From Erythrobacter sp. UBA1916 (GTDB taxonomy: Bacteria; Pseudomonadota; Alphaproteobacteria; Sphingomonadales; Sphingomonadaceae), in NCBI GenBank assembly GCA_002337385.1, contig DDFY01000013.1, positions 67,428 through 131,427 of the forward strand: a DNA stretch of 64,000 bases, read 5' to 3'. Numbering within the stretch: position 1 is the stretch's first letter; every line of letters begins with the position of its first letter. This document shows positions 41,603 through 49,122 of the stretch, piece after piece. The translations under genes were made by a program, and so were the position numbers. The notes beneath the pieces were generated by a model. The model did no database searches. It had not been told where the DNA came from and was given only the letters and a program-made list of their open reading frames with translations.

Positions 41603-42406
41603 TTAGCCGAACCAGTAGGCCGTGCCGCGCATTTCCAGGCTAATGCGGGCCGGGGCATCTGGCCCAGCCAGCGGGTTGTCGAAAGCGCCATGCGGCATCA
41701 GCTGCGCGCGCTCGGGATCGCTTTCGCTGGTCTTGAACACCAAGGCTTCGCCCCGGTGCATGGCCGAATAGTAGAACCAGCGGTGCGCCGGGTTGTGCGC
41801 CAGCAGATAGTTGGGAAAGCCCCATTCAGGGCTGCCGTCGAGCGGGTCGAAGATCGCCTCACAATCGATCAGGTCCTCAGCCGCGAGCGAAGTGTAGTCA
41901 CACAGGCCCAGTGGCACGTCCTGCGGCGGATCGCTGAGCACGCGCCAGACGTTGTACTGCGCGCTGCGCAGCACGGTCTTGCCCTCGGGCGCGCCTTTGT
42001 CGCGCATGGCGGCGGCGGCCTCCTTCGCCATATCGACATGGACGAAGCGAGCAGGGTGCGAATTGTCGTGCGCTGCGTTGACGCCCTGCCTTTCGGAAAA
42101 GCGCAGAATGCCCATCGGCGTCATCGCCACGTGGTCGCAGCCGCTGACCGACTGGAGCAGTGCGGCGATCTCGCCAGAATGCACCCGATTGACCGCCTCG
42201 AGATCGGTCAGGTCGGGCACCGCGCTCTCGTGCTTCACCAGCGTGAAGCCCTCCACATCGAGCGAGCAATCACGCCCGCGTGCATCGCGGATCGTCACCT
42301 CTTCCGGCGCCAGCGGCACGAAGTCTTTCTCGTGCGCGTTGGCGTAGAAATAGGGCTTCTTATCGGTCCGCTCGCTATAGCCGATGCGGGCCCGCAGGTC
42401 TGTCAT
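41603..42406 (-). CDS. CmcJ/NvfI-family oxidoreductase
   Basis: A 267-residue protein with the family signature NVWRVLSDPPQDVPLGLCDY and later YSAMHRGEALVFKTSESD. It also contains FVHVDM near residue 130. CmcJ/NvfI relatives include a cephamycin methoxylase component and Fe/2-oxoglutarate-type oxygenases of fungal pathways. A bacterial member at the end of a lig operon is unusual; it may oxidise an aromatic or ring-cleavage product. The substrate is unknown. A GGGAGAGG stretch precedes the ATG at 42406. It lies downstream of an aldo/keto reductase on the same strand. Confidence 0.78.
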   Translation of the reverse strand: MTDLRARIGYSERTDKKPYFYANAHEKDFVPLAPEEVTIRDARGRDCSLDVEGFTLVKHESAVPDLTDLEAVNRVHSGEIAALLQSVSGCDHVAMTPMGILRFSERQGVNAAHDNSHPARFVHVDMAKEAAAAMRDKGAPEGKTVLRSAQYNVWRVLSDPPQDVPLGLCDYTSLAAEDLIDCEAIFDPLDGSPEWGFPNYLLAHNPAHRWFYYSAMHRGEALVFKTSESDPERAQLMPHGAFDNPLAGPDAPARISLEMRGTAYWFG

Positions 42407-42442
42407 GCCAGCCTCTCCCAAGACTTGACGGTGCGCCGGACG

Positions 42443-43435
42443 TTAGGCGTCGGCGAACTCCTCGGTGTCGATCGTGGGGCGGATCGCTTCGTGGTAGCGG
42501 TGCCCGTGAACGGTGGAGTGATTGATGATCTCGCCCGCCTTGGCAATCGCATCGGCGGGGATCTCAACCGTGGCGGCGTGGAAGTTCTCTTCCATATGCG
42601 CGATGCTGGTGGTGCCGGGGATGGCGTGCAGGAAATCGCCCTGTTCGAGCACCCAGCGATTGGCGAGCTGCGCGGGGGTTACGCGCACCTCTTTCGCCAG
42701 CGCCTCAAACTGCTCGATCACAGCGAGGTTCTTGGGCCAGTTCTCGGCATTGAAGCGCGGCATCTTGGTGCGCAGGTCTTTCTCTTCGAGCGTGGAGGGA
42801 TCGCGCAGCACACCGCCAAGCGCACCGCGTCCGGTGCTGGAGAAGGCCACCAGCGCAATGCCCAGTTCCTTGCAGGTTTCCAGCACGCCAAGCTCGACGT
42901 TGCGCGTCCACAGCGAATATTCGGGCTGGACTGCGGCCACCGGGTGAACACCGTGGGCCTCGCGGATATGCGCGGCTGACCATTCGGACACGCCATAGGC
43001 GCCGATCTTTCCCTCTTCCATCGCCCGCACCATCGCGCCGACCGAATCGGCAATCGGCACCTTGGGGTCGAAGCGGTGCATGTAATAGAGGTCGATATGG
43101 TCGGTCTTCAGCCGGGCGAGGCTCTTGTCGAGATTCTCGGCGATGCTCTCGGGGCTGCAATCGACGCCGCGCTTCGGCCCGTCGACCACGATCCCGCACT
43201 TGCTGGTGAGCAGGAATTCCTGGCGCCGGTGCATCACGGCATCGGCCAGCAGTTCCTCGTTCTTGCCGCCGCCATAGATGTTGGCCGTATCGAGGTGATC
43301 GTAGCCCAGATCGAGCGCCTTGTTGAGCAGCTCAACCTTCACTTCGTGCGCGGGCGGAGTGGCATAGGCCCACGAGAGGTTCATGCAGCCAAGGCCGATG
43401 GGATGGACGTCGCGGCCTGCGAGTCTGCGCTTCAT
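42443..43435 (-). CDS. Aldo/keto reductase
   Basis: A 330-residue NADPH-dependent AKR. VHPIGLGCMNLSWAYA, DHLDTANIYGGGKNEEL (catalytic Asp/Tyr), LYYMHRFDP and GVSEWSAAHIREAH fit the AKR12/AKR13-like group, and the cofactor site AIPGTTSIAHMEEN is near the end. It would reduce an aldehyde or ketone. It lies 95 bases after ligC, with an 11-bp hairpin in the gap, and is followed by the CmcJ-like gene, so it may be separately expressed. Confidence 0.87.
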   Translation of the reverse strand: MKRRLAGRDVHPIGLGCMNLSWAYATPPAHEVKVELLNKALDLGYDHLDTANIYGGGKNEELLADAVMHRRQEFLLTSKCGIVVDGPKRGVDCSPESIAENLDKSLARLKTDHIDLYYMHRFDPKVPIADSVGAMVRAMEEGKIGAYGVSEWSAAHIREAHGVHPVAAVQPEYSLWTRNVELGVLETCKELGIALVAFSSTGRGALGGVLRDPSTLEEKDLRTKMPRFNAENWPKNLAVIEQFEALAKEVRVTPAQLANRWVLEQGDFLHAIPGTTSIAHMEENFHAATVEIPADAIAKAGEIINHSTVHGHRYHEAIRPTIDTEEFADA

Positions 43436-43472
43436 ATGGATTCCCCTTGGTGTCTGGTGTGCTGGAAATAGT

Positions 43473-43505
43473 TGCGGCCGCGCCACGTCAGGTAGCGCGG
43501 CCGCA
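43473..43505 (-). terminator. GC hairpin between ligC and the aldo/keto reductase
   Basis: TGCGGCCGCGC pairs perfectly with GCGCGGCCGCA (11 bp), loop of 11 bases. It probably ends or tempers transcription after ligC. Confidence 0.6.
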
Positions 43506-43529
43506 GAATGGCTGAATTGGGCGGCGGTC

Positions 43530-44492
43530 TTACGACCAGCCGTCCTGCTCTTCGAGGCTGGCGGCGAGCTTGCCGATGGTGCGATAGCACTCGATCACGC
43601 CCTTCACCGAGCTGTTCGGCTCGCGGCCTTCGCGGATCGCGGAGATGAATTCGCGGTCCTGCAGCTCGATGCCGTTGGTCGAAGGCACGTCGACGCCCGA
43701 AAGGTCGATCGGCTCGTCCGCGCCGTTGAACAGGTCGTCATAACGGGCGAGGTAGGTCGCCGTATCGCCGATGTAGCGGAAGAAAGTGCCGAACGGGCCT
43801 TCGTTGTTGAACGACAGCGACAGGGTCAGGATCTGGCCCTTGTCGGTCTTCATCTGGATCGACTGGTCCATCGCAATGCCGAGCTGCGGGTGCTTGGGGC
43901 CCTGCAGGATATTGGCCGCGATCACCTTCGCGCCGGTCATGTACTGGAAGATGTCGATCGTGTGCGCCGAGTGGTGCCACAGCAGGTGGTCGGTCCAGCT
44001 GCGCGGCTCGCCCTTGGCGTTCTTGTTCTCGCGGCGGAAGAAGTAGGTCTCCACGTCCATCGAGAGGACGTTGAACTTGCCCGCTTCGATCTGCTGCTTG
44101 ACGTACTGGTGGCTGGGATTGAAGCGCCGCGTGTGGCCCGCCATGCAGACAAGGCCGGTTTCTTCCTGCTTCTTGAGCACGGCTTCGGCATCGGCCCAGC
44201 TATCGGCCAGCGGAATTTCGACTTCGACGTGCTTGCCCGCATCCATCGCCTTGATCGCCTGATCGGCGTGCATCTGGGTGGGGGTGCACAGGATCACCGC
44301 GTCGACATCGTCGCGCTTCAGCATCTCTTCGTAGTCGGTGGTGGCGAAGGGAACGCCATATTTGTCGGCCATGGCCTGCGTCGGTTCCTGCCGACGTCCG
44401 ACCAGCGCAGTCACTTCCACGCCGTCGATGTTCTTGAGTCCGTCGAGGTGTTTTTCACCGAATGCGCCGCCGCCGGCGAGTGCGATTTTCAT
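43530..44492 (-). CDS. ligC: 4-carboxy-2-hydroxymuconate-6-semialdehyde dehydrogenase
   Basis: A 320-residue Gfo/Idh/MocA-family NADP-dependent oxidoreductase. MKIALAGGGAFGEKHLDGLK (cofactor loop), AVILCTPTQMHADQAI, EVEIPLADSWADAEAVL, AGHTRRFNPSHQYV and LLWHHSAHTIDIFQYM match LigC closely, as I recall the Sphingobium SYK-6 protein. It oxidises the hemiacetal form of the LigAB product to 2-pyrone-4,6-dicarboxylate, the substrate of LigI. It follows ligB by 116 bases, with a hairpin in the gap. Confidence 0.94.
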   Translation of the reverse strand: MKIALAGGGAFGEKHLDGLKNIDGVEVTALVGRRQEPTQAMADKYGVPFATTDYEEMLKRDDVDAVILCTPTQMHADQAIKAMDAGKHVEVEIPLADSWADAEAVLKKQEETGLVCMAGHTRRFNPSHQYVKQQIEAGKFNVLSMDVETYFFRRENKNAKGEPRSWTDHLLWHHSAHTIDIFQYMTGAKVIAANILQGPKHPQLGIAMDQSIQMKTDKGQILTLSLSFNNEGPFGTFFRYIGDTATYLARYDDLFNGADEPIDLSGVDVPSTNGIELQDREFISAIREGREPNSSVKGVIECYRTIGKLAASLEEQDGWS

Positions 44493-44550
44493 GAGGATGA
44501 TCTCCTGTTGCGGATGTCGCGCCCGGCTGCCGGGCGCCGTGAAATGCGAT

Positions 44551-44594
44551 CGGCCCGCCAGAGCCTGTCACTATGACAAGCGCATGGCGGGCCG
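44551..44594 (-). other. Stem-loop between ligB and ligC
   Basis: CGGCCCGCCA pairs with TGGCGGGCCG (10 bp), and the loop contains an inner TGTCA/TGACA stem. It may slow or end transcription, or set mRNA processing, so that ligAB and ligC are made in different amounts. Confidence 0.5.
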
Positions 44595-44608
44595 GCCTGG
44601 TTCCGAGG

Positions 44609-45523
44609 TTATTCCGCCGCTGTGGCGAGCGAGTGGCCCGAATGCACCACGCGCGGGTCAAGCGCTTCGCCAGCAGTCTCTTCCGGCTGCAGGATCAGCG
44701 CGCCGAGCGCGGTGTTGGAGGCGGGGATGTGGTAGAAGTTGTAAAGATCCTTCACCTTGTCACCCAGGGCGCCGCGCATGATCAGCCACATCACCAGCTC
44801 GATGCCTTCGCTGCCCGCTTCACGCAGGTATTCGATGTGCGGCATCTTCGACAGCGTCTCGGGATCGTTGATCAGCTTGTCGATGAAGTTCAGGTCGAAC
44901 TCCTTGTTGATGAGGCCAGCGCGCGGGCCTTGCAGCTGGTGGCTCATGCCACCCGTGCCCCAGACGTGAACGTTGAGGTCTTCGGGGAAGCTTTCCACCG
45001 CGGCGCGGATCGAATCGCCCAGCGCGAAGCAGCGCGCGCCCGAGGGCGGCGGGTAGGTCACCACGTTGACCGGCAGCGGAATGACCTTGCACGGCCATTC
45101 CTCGGGCTCACCGAACATCATCGAGAGCGGAATGGTGCAGCCGTGGTCGACATCCATCTTGTTGAAGATGCACATGTCAAAGTCGTCGAGGATCAGGCTC
45201 TGGGCGATGTGCCAGGCCAGATCAGGGTGGCCGATCACATCGGGCACGGGGCGCGGGCCCCAGCCTTCGTCGGCGGGCTTGAACTCTTCAGCGCAGCCGA
45301 TCGCGAAGGTCGGAATGCAGTTCATGTCGAAGGCCGAAGCGTGGTCATTGTACACCAGCACGACGACGTCGGGCATGTTGCCGGGCTGCTTGATCCATTC
45401 CTTGATAGCCTTGTAGCCATCAAAGACCGGACCCCAGTAGTCATCGCCGGTCTTGCCGGTCTGGATCGCGGCGCCGAGCGCCGGAATGTGGCTGGACGTG
45501 ATGCCAGTGGTTACGCGTGCCAT
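44609..45523 (-). CDS. ligB: Protocatechuate 4,5-dioxygenase, beta subunit
   Basis: A 304-residue catalytic subunit of the type II extradiol enzyme that cleaves protocatechuate between C4 and C5 using Fe(II). The iron ligands fall at His12 (ITSSHIPALG), His61 (YNDHASAF) and Glu242 (GSEGIELVMW). The acid/base residue is His195 in GGMSHQLQG. These positions match the LigB numbering that I know. It lies two bases after ligA, so the alpha2beta2 enzyme is produced together. Confidence 0.96.
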   Translation of the reverse strand: MARVTTGITSSHIPALGAAIQTGKTGDDYWGPVFDGYKAIKEWIKQPGNMPDVVVLVYNDHASAFDMNCIPTFAIGCAEEFKPADEGWGPRPVPDVIGHPDLAWHIAQSLILDDFDMCIFNKMDVDHGCTIPLSMMFGEPEEWPCKVIPLPVNVVTYPPPSGARCFALGDSIRAAVESFPEDLNVHVWGTGGMSHQLQGPRAGLINKEFDLNFIDKLINDPETLSKMPHIEYLREAGSEGIELVMWLIMRGALGDKVKDLYNFYHIPASNTALGALILQPEETAGEALDPRVVHSGHSLATAAE

Positions 45524-45525
45524 GA

Positions 45526-45948
45526 TCAGTAGCCTCCCTTGATCGAGCGGACACCCTGCGGGGCGCGACCGCCGTCGATCATCATCTGTGCATATTCTTC
45601 CTGCGTCATGCCGGTCATCGAACCGGCTGCGAACTGGAAGCTCTTCCCGTCGGTCGAGAACAGCTTCGACAGGTAGTAAACGTTGCCGCCTTCATCGATC
45701 ATCGCGTTGTAGTCGCGATCGAGCACGGCCTGCTTGGCCGCGTCGGTGAGCTTCCATTCGTCGAGATAGGCTTTTTCGTCTGCCTTGAAGCGCTCGCGGT
45801 TTTCGGCCTTCATCAGGCTCATCGCGAACTGGTTCAGCCAGTAGCCCTTGCGCGCACGCTTCGCGGTGAACACGCGGGTGCCCGGAATATCGTCGAACTC
45901 GGCGAGATATTCGTGGATGTTGATCCGTTCTTTCTTCTTTTCGGTCAT
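45526..45948 (-). CDS. ligA: Protocatechuate 4,5-dioxygenase, alpha subunit
   Basis: A 140-residue helical subunit that covers the active site of LigB. RINIHEYLAEFDDIPGTRVF, then GYWLNQFAMSLMKAENRERF and SKLFSTDGKSFQFAAGSMTGMTQEEYAQMM are typical. It carries no metal. It lies one base after the DUF2218 gene and two bases before ligB. The ATG at 45948 is the first good start. Confidence 0.95.
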   Translation of the reverse strand: MTEKKKERINIHEYLAEFDDIPGTRVFTAKRARKGYWLNQFAMSLMKAENRERFKADEKAYLDEWKLTDAAKQAVLDRDYNAMIDEGGNVYYLSKLFSTDGKSFQFAAGSMTGMTQEEYAQMMIDGGRAPQGVRSIKGGY

Positions 45949-45949
45949 G

Positions 45950-46267
45950 TCAGCAGTCCTCTGCCTGTTTCCATTCGTAAGTCAGCGGGGCCTCGCGGAA
46001 GGCGAAGCGGTCGATATGTTCCTCGAGCACGCCGCGCATGTGCAGGTTGCGCTCCATCTCGGCGGTGGTGAGCGTAATGGCGATGCCGCCGGGTCGCGCC
46101 AGCAGCACCGCGCTCTCGAGGTCGGAGAAGGGGAAGGCCCCCATCCCGTCGCCCTCGTCGTAGGTGGCCGCCATCTTGTGGCTCCAGTGCTTGACCAGCT
46201 GCTGGATATACCGCTCGGGCTTTTCGCACTTGGCGAAGCCGTGGGCAATGGCGGGGCCCTCGCTCAT
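45950..46267 (-). CDS. DUF2218 family protein embedded in the lig operon
   Basis: A 105-residue protein with CEKPERYIQQLVKHWSHKMAAT, GMGAFPFSDLESAVL and ERNLHMRGVLEEHIDRFAFRE, the DUF2218 pattern (HxK/H and a conserved RFAFRE). The family is of unknown function; some members are next to iron or siderophore genes. Here it overlaps the ligJ stop by one base (TGATG) and is followed one base later by ligA, which strongly suggests a role in the pathway, such as iron handling for LigAB. That is inference. Confidence 0.86.
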   Translation of the reverse strand: MSEGPAIAHGFAKCEKPERYIQQLVKHWSHKMAATYDEGDGMGAFPFSDLESAVLLARPGGIAITLTTAEMERNLHMRGVLEEHIDRFAFREAPLTYEWKQAEDC

Positions 46268-47292
46268 CAGTAGCCCTTCTTCGCCAGCACCGCGTTGAGG
46301 CGGCCATAGACCTTGCGGGCATTGCCCTCGAAGATCATGTGCTTCTCTTCCGCGGAGATATCGAGCGCATCGACATAGCGCTTGGTGTCATCGAAATAGT
46401 GCCCGGTGGTGGGGTCGATCCCGCGCACCGCGCCGACCATTTCGCTGCCGAACAGGATGTTCTTGTTCTCGATCACGTCGGCCAGCAGGTTGATGCCCGG
46501 CTGGTGGTAGACGCAGGTATCGAAGAACACGTTGTTCATCAGGTGCGTGTCGAGCGCGGGCTGCTTGAGCATGTCGGCCAGCCCGCGATAGCGGCCCCAG
46601 TGATAGGGCACCGCGCCGCCGCCGTGCGGAATGATCATCTTCAGCTTGGGGAAGCGGCTGAACAGGTCGCCCTGGAGCAGCTGCATGAAGGCGACGGTGT
46701 CAGCTGCCAGATAGTAGCCGCCGGTGGCGTGCATGGCCGGGTTGCAGCTGCCCGAGACGTGGATCATCGCGGGGACGTCCAGCTCTTCCATCGCTTCATA
46801 GATGGGGAACCAGTACTCGTCGGTCAGCGGGGGGTGTTCGAAGTGGCCGCCGCCCGGATCGGGATTGAGGTTGCAGACCACGAAGTCCATTTCCTCGACG
46901 CAGCGGCGCAGTTCCTTCACGCTTTCCGAAAGATCGCTCTTCGGGCTCTGCGGCAGCATGCAGCCGCCGATGAAGGTGTCGGGGAACAGCTGGGTGACCC
47001 GGTAGATCAGGTCGTTGCAGCGGCGTGCCCATTCGCTCGCCACGGCCTGGTCGCCCACGTGCGGTGCCATGGCCGATGCGCGTGGGCTGAAGATCGTGAA
47101 ATCCGCCCCGCGCTCCTTGATGAGCTTGAGCTGGTTCGCCTCGATCGTATCGATGATCTCCTGGTCGGAAATCTCGGGATAGGGCGGGCACTCAGTGCCG
47201 TTCTTGTAGGCGGCCTTCTGCTCCTCGCGCCAGGCATCGTGGCCTTTGGGCAGGACGGTGTAGTGGCCGTGGCAGTCGATGATAAGGCTCAT
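46267..47292 (-). CDS. ligJ: 4-oxalomesaconate hydratase
   Basis: A 341-residue amidohydrolase-superfamily enzyme. DCHGHYTVLPKGHDAW gives the metal-binding HxH, followed by TIFSPRASAMAPHVGD, PALIHVSGS-type (here PAMIHVSGSCNP) and MIIPHGGGAVPYHWGRYRGL. It hydrates 4-oxalomesaconate to 4-carboxy-4-hydroxy-2-oxoadipate. The length equals that of SYK-6 LigJ. It overlaps the upstream DUF1932 gene and the downstream DUF2218 gene, so the three are tightly coupled. Confidence 0.94.
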   Translation of the reverse strand: MSLIIDCHGHYTVLPKGHDAWREEQKAAYKNGTECPPYPEISDQEIIDTIEANQLKLIKERGADFTIFSPRASAMAPHVGDQAVASEWARRCNDLIYRVTQLFPDTFIGGCMLPQSPKSDLSESVKELRRCVEEMDFVVCNLNPDPGGGHFEHPPLTDEYWFPIYEAMEELDVPAMIHVSGSCNPAMHATGGYYLAADTVAFMQLLQGDLFSRFPKLKMIIPHGGGAVPYHWGRYRGLADMLKQPALDTHLMNNVFFDTCVYHQPGINLLADVIENKNILFGSEMVGAVRGIDPTTGHYFDDTKRYVDALDISAEEKHMIFEGNARKVYGRLNAVLAKKGY

Positions 47293-48182
47293 GCTTCGCT
47301 CTCTTCTCCCCCGGACGCAGTCCGGTCGTTAATCGCGGTCAGCTTGGCGGCGAGCCCATCGGGCGGCGGGCTGATGCCCAATTGCCCGAGCGCTTGCTGG
47401 CGGCTGACCGTATTGTCGGTCATCAGCGGATCGATGCCAAGGTCGCGCAACATGCGCGCCGCCTCAGCCATTTCCGCGCTACGGCGTTGGCCATGGATCA
47501 ACATCCGGTCAAGGTTGTAGTCCGCGCGCGTCGTCCAGCCGATCTGCTTTTCGCTTGCGTCGAGGCTGGCGAGCACTTCGCCAAGCACGCCGGCCTTGTT
47601 CGCAGCGAACACCATTTCGGCGGTGAGCGCTTCCAGCCCCTTCACCATTACCGAGCGGCACAGCTTGATCGCGCTGGCCTGGCCGATCTCGGAGCCGACG
47701 ATGCGGGTGTTGGTGAAGCCAAGCGCACGCAGCATGGCTTCTGCCTCGGCGGCCTGCGCGCCCGCGATGAGAAGCGGTACGGCCAGCGACTTGTCAGCCG
47801 GTGCCATCACCGCGACATCGACATAGTGGCCACCGGCCGCCTCAACCGCCTTCGCGGCCGCCTGCTTGGTGCCCGGGGCGACCGAGTTCATATCGCAGAA
47901 CAATGCGCCCTTGGGCAGCGATGGAGCATAGTCCTGCGCTGCCTTCAGCGCCTGATCGGCGGTGACGAGGCTCAACACGAGCTCGGCACCGGACAGCGCC
48001 GCTGCGGCATCGGAGCCCGCTTCGACCTGACAGTCGGCCATCGCCGCGCGGCGATCGGGCAGCAGGTCCCAACCGCTGGCATGGCCAGCCCAGCCCCCAG
48101 CGCGGGCAAAGAACGATCCGGCCTCACCGAAGCCGATCAGCGCCACGCGGGGTGCAGTTGTGTTCGAATCTTGCGCGTTCAT
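47289..48182 (-). CDS. NAD(P)-binding DUF1932 beta-hydroxyacid dehydrogenase-like protein
   Basis: A 297-residue protein. VALIGFGEAGSFFARAGGWAG is the Rossmann loop, followed by LVLSLVTADQALKAAQ and FCDMNSVAPGTKQ, the 6-phosphogluconate-dehydrogenase-like pattern, and C-terminal SAIKLCRSVMVKGLEALTAEM (DUF1932). It is the first gene of the leftward lig operon and overlaps ligJ by four bases. It has no assigned step in the PCA 4,5-pathway, so it may handle a keto-acid side product. The role is open. Confidence 0.85.
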   Translation of the reverse strand: MNAQDSNTTAPRVALIGFGEAGSFFARAGGWAGHASGWDLLPDRRAAMADCQVEAGSDAAAALSGAELVLSLVTADQALKAAQDYAPSLPKGALFCDMNSVAPGTKQAAAKAVEAAGGHYVDVAVMAPADKSLAVPLLIAGAQAAEAEAMLRALGFTNTRIVGSEIGQASAIKLCRSVMVKGLEALTAEMVFAANKAGVLGEVLASLDASEKQIGWTTRADYNLDRMLIHGQRRSAEMAEAARMLRDLGIDPLMTDNTVSRQQALGQLGISPPPDGLAAKLTAINDRTASGGEESEA

Positions 48183-48208
48183 CTCTCTCTCCAAACCGCC
48201 TCTAACAA

Positions 48209-48227
48209 TTGTATGTGATGCTTACAA
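48209..48227. promoter_or_regulatory. Operator-like element TTGTA-N9-TACAA in the divergent lig promoter
   Basis: Inverted arms in the 127-base gap between the two lig operons. It contains the GTATGTG half-site found upstream of ligM. It could bind a LysR-type (LigR-like) or GntR-type regulator; no regulator gene is in the window. Confidence 0.55.
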
Positions 48228-48309
48228 CTTCCCACGTGACCGGCTTGACCTTCCGCAAGCGTGGGTTCAGTCAGCCCGCAAACACAAACCAGTTGGAGAA
48301 TCGCTGATT

Positions 48310-48981
48310 ATGGGCGTTGTCGTCACCAAGATCGAACGGGCCGATCCCGAAGTTGTCAGTGCTCTGGGCCAGTGCGGTGTGGCCACCGTGCACGAAGCGC
48401 AGGGCCGCAAGGGTCTGCTCGCCAGCTACATGCGCCCGATCTATCCTGGCGCGCGTATCGGTGCTTCGGCGATCACGATCTCGGTCCCGCCGGGCGACAA
48501 CTACATGGTCCATGCCGCGATCGAGCAGTGCCAGGAAGGCGACGTGCTCGTAATCGCGCCGACCTCTCCGTGCGAAGACGGCTACTTCGGCGACCTGCTT
48601 GCCACTTCGGCGCAGGCGCGCGGCGTGCGCGGTCTGATCATCGACGCTGGTATCCGCGATGTGCGTGACCTCACCGAGATGAACTTCCCGGTCTGGGCCA
48701 AGCGCGTGTTTGCGCAAGGCACGATCAAGGCCTCGCTCGGCAGCGTGAACGTCGACGTGGTCTGCGCCAGCGCTTTCATCCGCGCGGGTGACATCATCGT
48801 GGCCGACGACGACGGCGTCTGCGTAGTCAAGCGCGAAGAGGCCGAAGAGGTGCTCAAGAAGGCGCAGGCCCGCGAAGCCAACGAAGAAGAGAAGCGCAAG
48901 AAGCTGGCTGACGGCGTGCTCGGCCTCGACATGTACGGCTTCCGCCAGAAGCTGACCGATATGGGCCTGAAGTGGATCTGA
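48310..48981 (+). CDS. ligK: 4-carboxy-4-hydroxy-2-oxoadipate aldolase
   Basis: A 223-residue class II aldolase of the RraA-like fold. QCGVATVHEAQGRKGLLASYMRP, the catalytic DAGIRDVRDL and DIIVADDDGVCVVKREEAEEV are typical. It cleaves 4-carboxy-4-hydroxy-2-oxoadipate to pyruvate and oxaloacetate, and often also decarboxylates oxaloacetate. It is the last pathway step. It is divergent from ligJ and followed by ligU and ligI. The ATG at 48310 follows TTGGAG; longer in-frame extension would invade the promoter. Confidence 0.94.
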   Translation: MGVVVTKIERADPEVVSALGQCGVATVHEAQGRKGLLASYMRPIYPGARIGASAITISVPPGDNYMVHAAIEQCQEGDVLVIAPTSPCEDGYFGDLLATSAQARGVRGLIIDAGIRDVRDLTEMNFPVWAKRVFAQGTIKASLGSVNVDVVCASAFIRAGDIIVADDDGVCVVKREEAEEVLKKAQAREANEEEKRKKLADGVLGLDMYGFRQKLTDMGLKWI

Positions 48982-48992
48982 TCCTTTCGTCT

Positions 48993-49111
48993 CCCCTCCC
49001 GCTAGCGGGAGGGGCCGGGGGTGGGCATGGGCCCGCAAGGGCCCACCCCGCTGCAACTAGCCTCACCTGCGGTTCGGCAAGTTTCACTGCCCCTCCCGCA
49101 GGCGGGAGGGG
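48993..49111. repeat. GC palindrome cluster between ligK and ligU
   Basis: Two near-identical palindromes, each CCCCTCCCGC with its complement around two bases, lie at 48993-49014 and 49090-49111. Between them is a further GGTGGGC/GCCCACC hairpin. Such elements are common extragenic repeats in sphingomonads and would form strong stem-loops in the mRNA. Confidence 0.75.
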
Positions 49112-49122
49112 AAATTAAGCTT

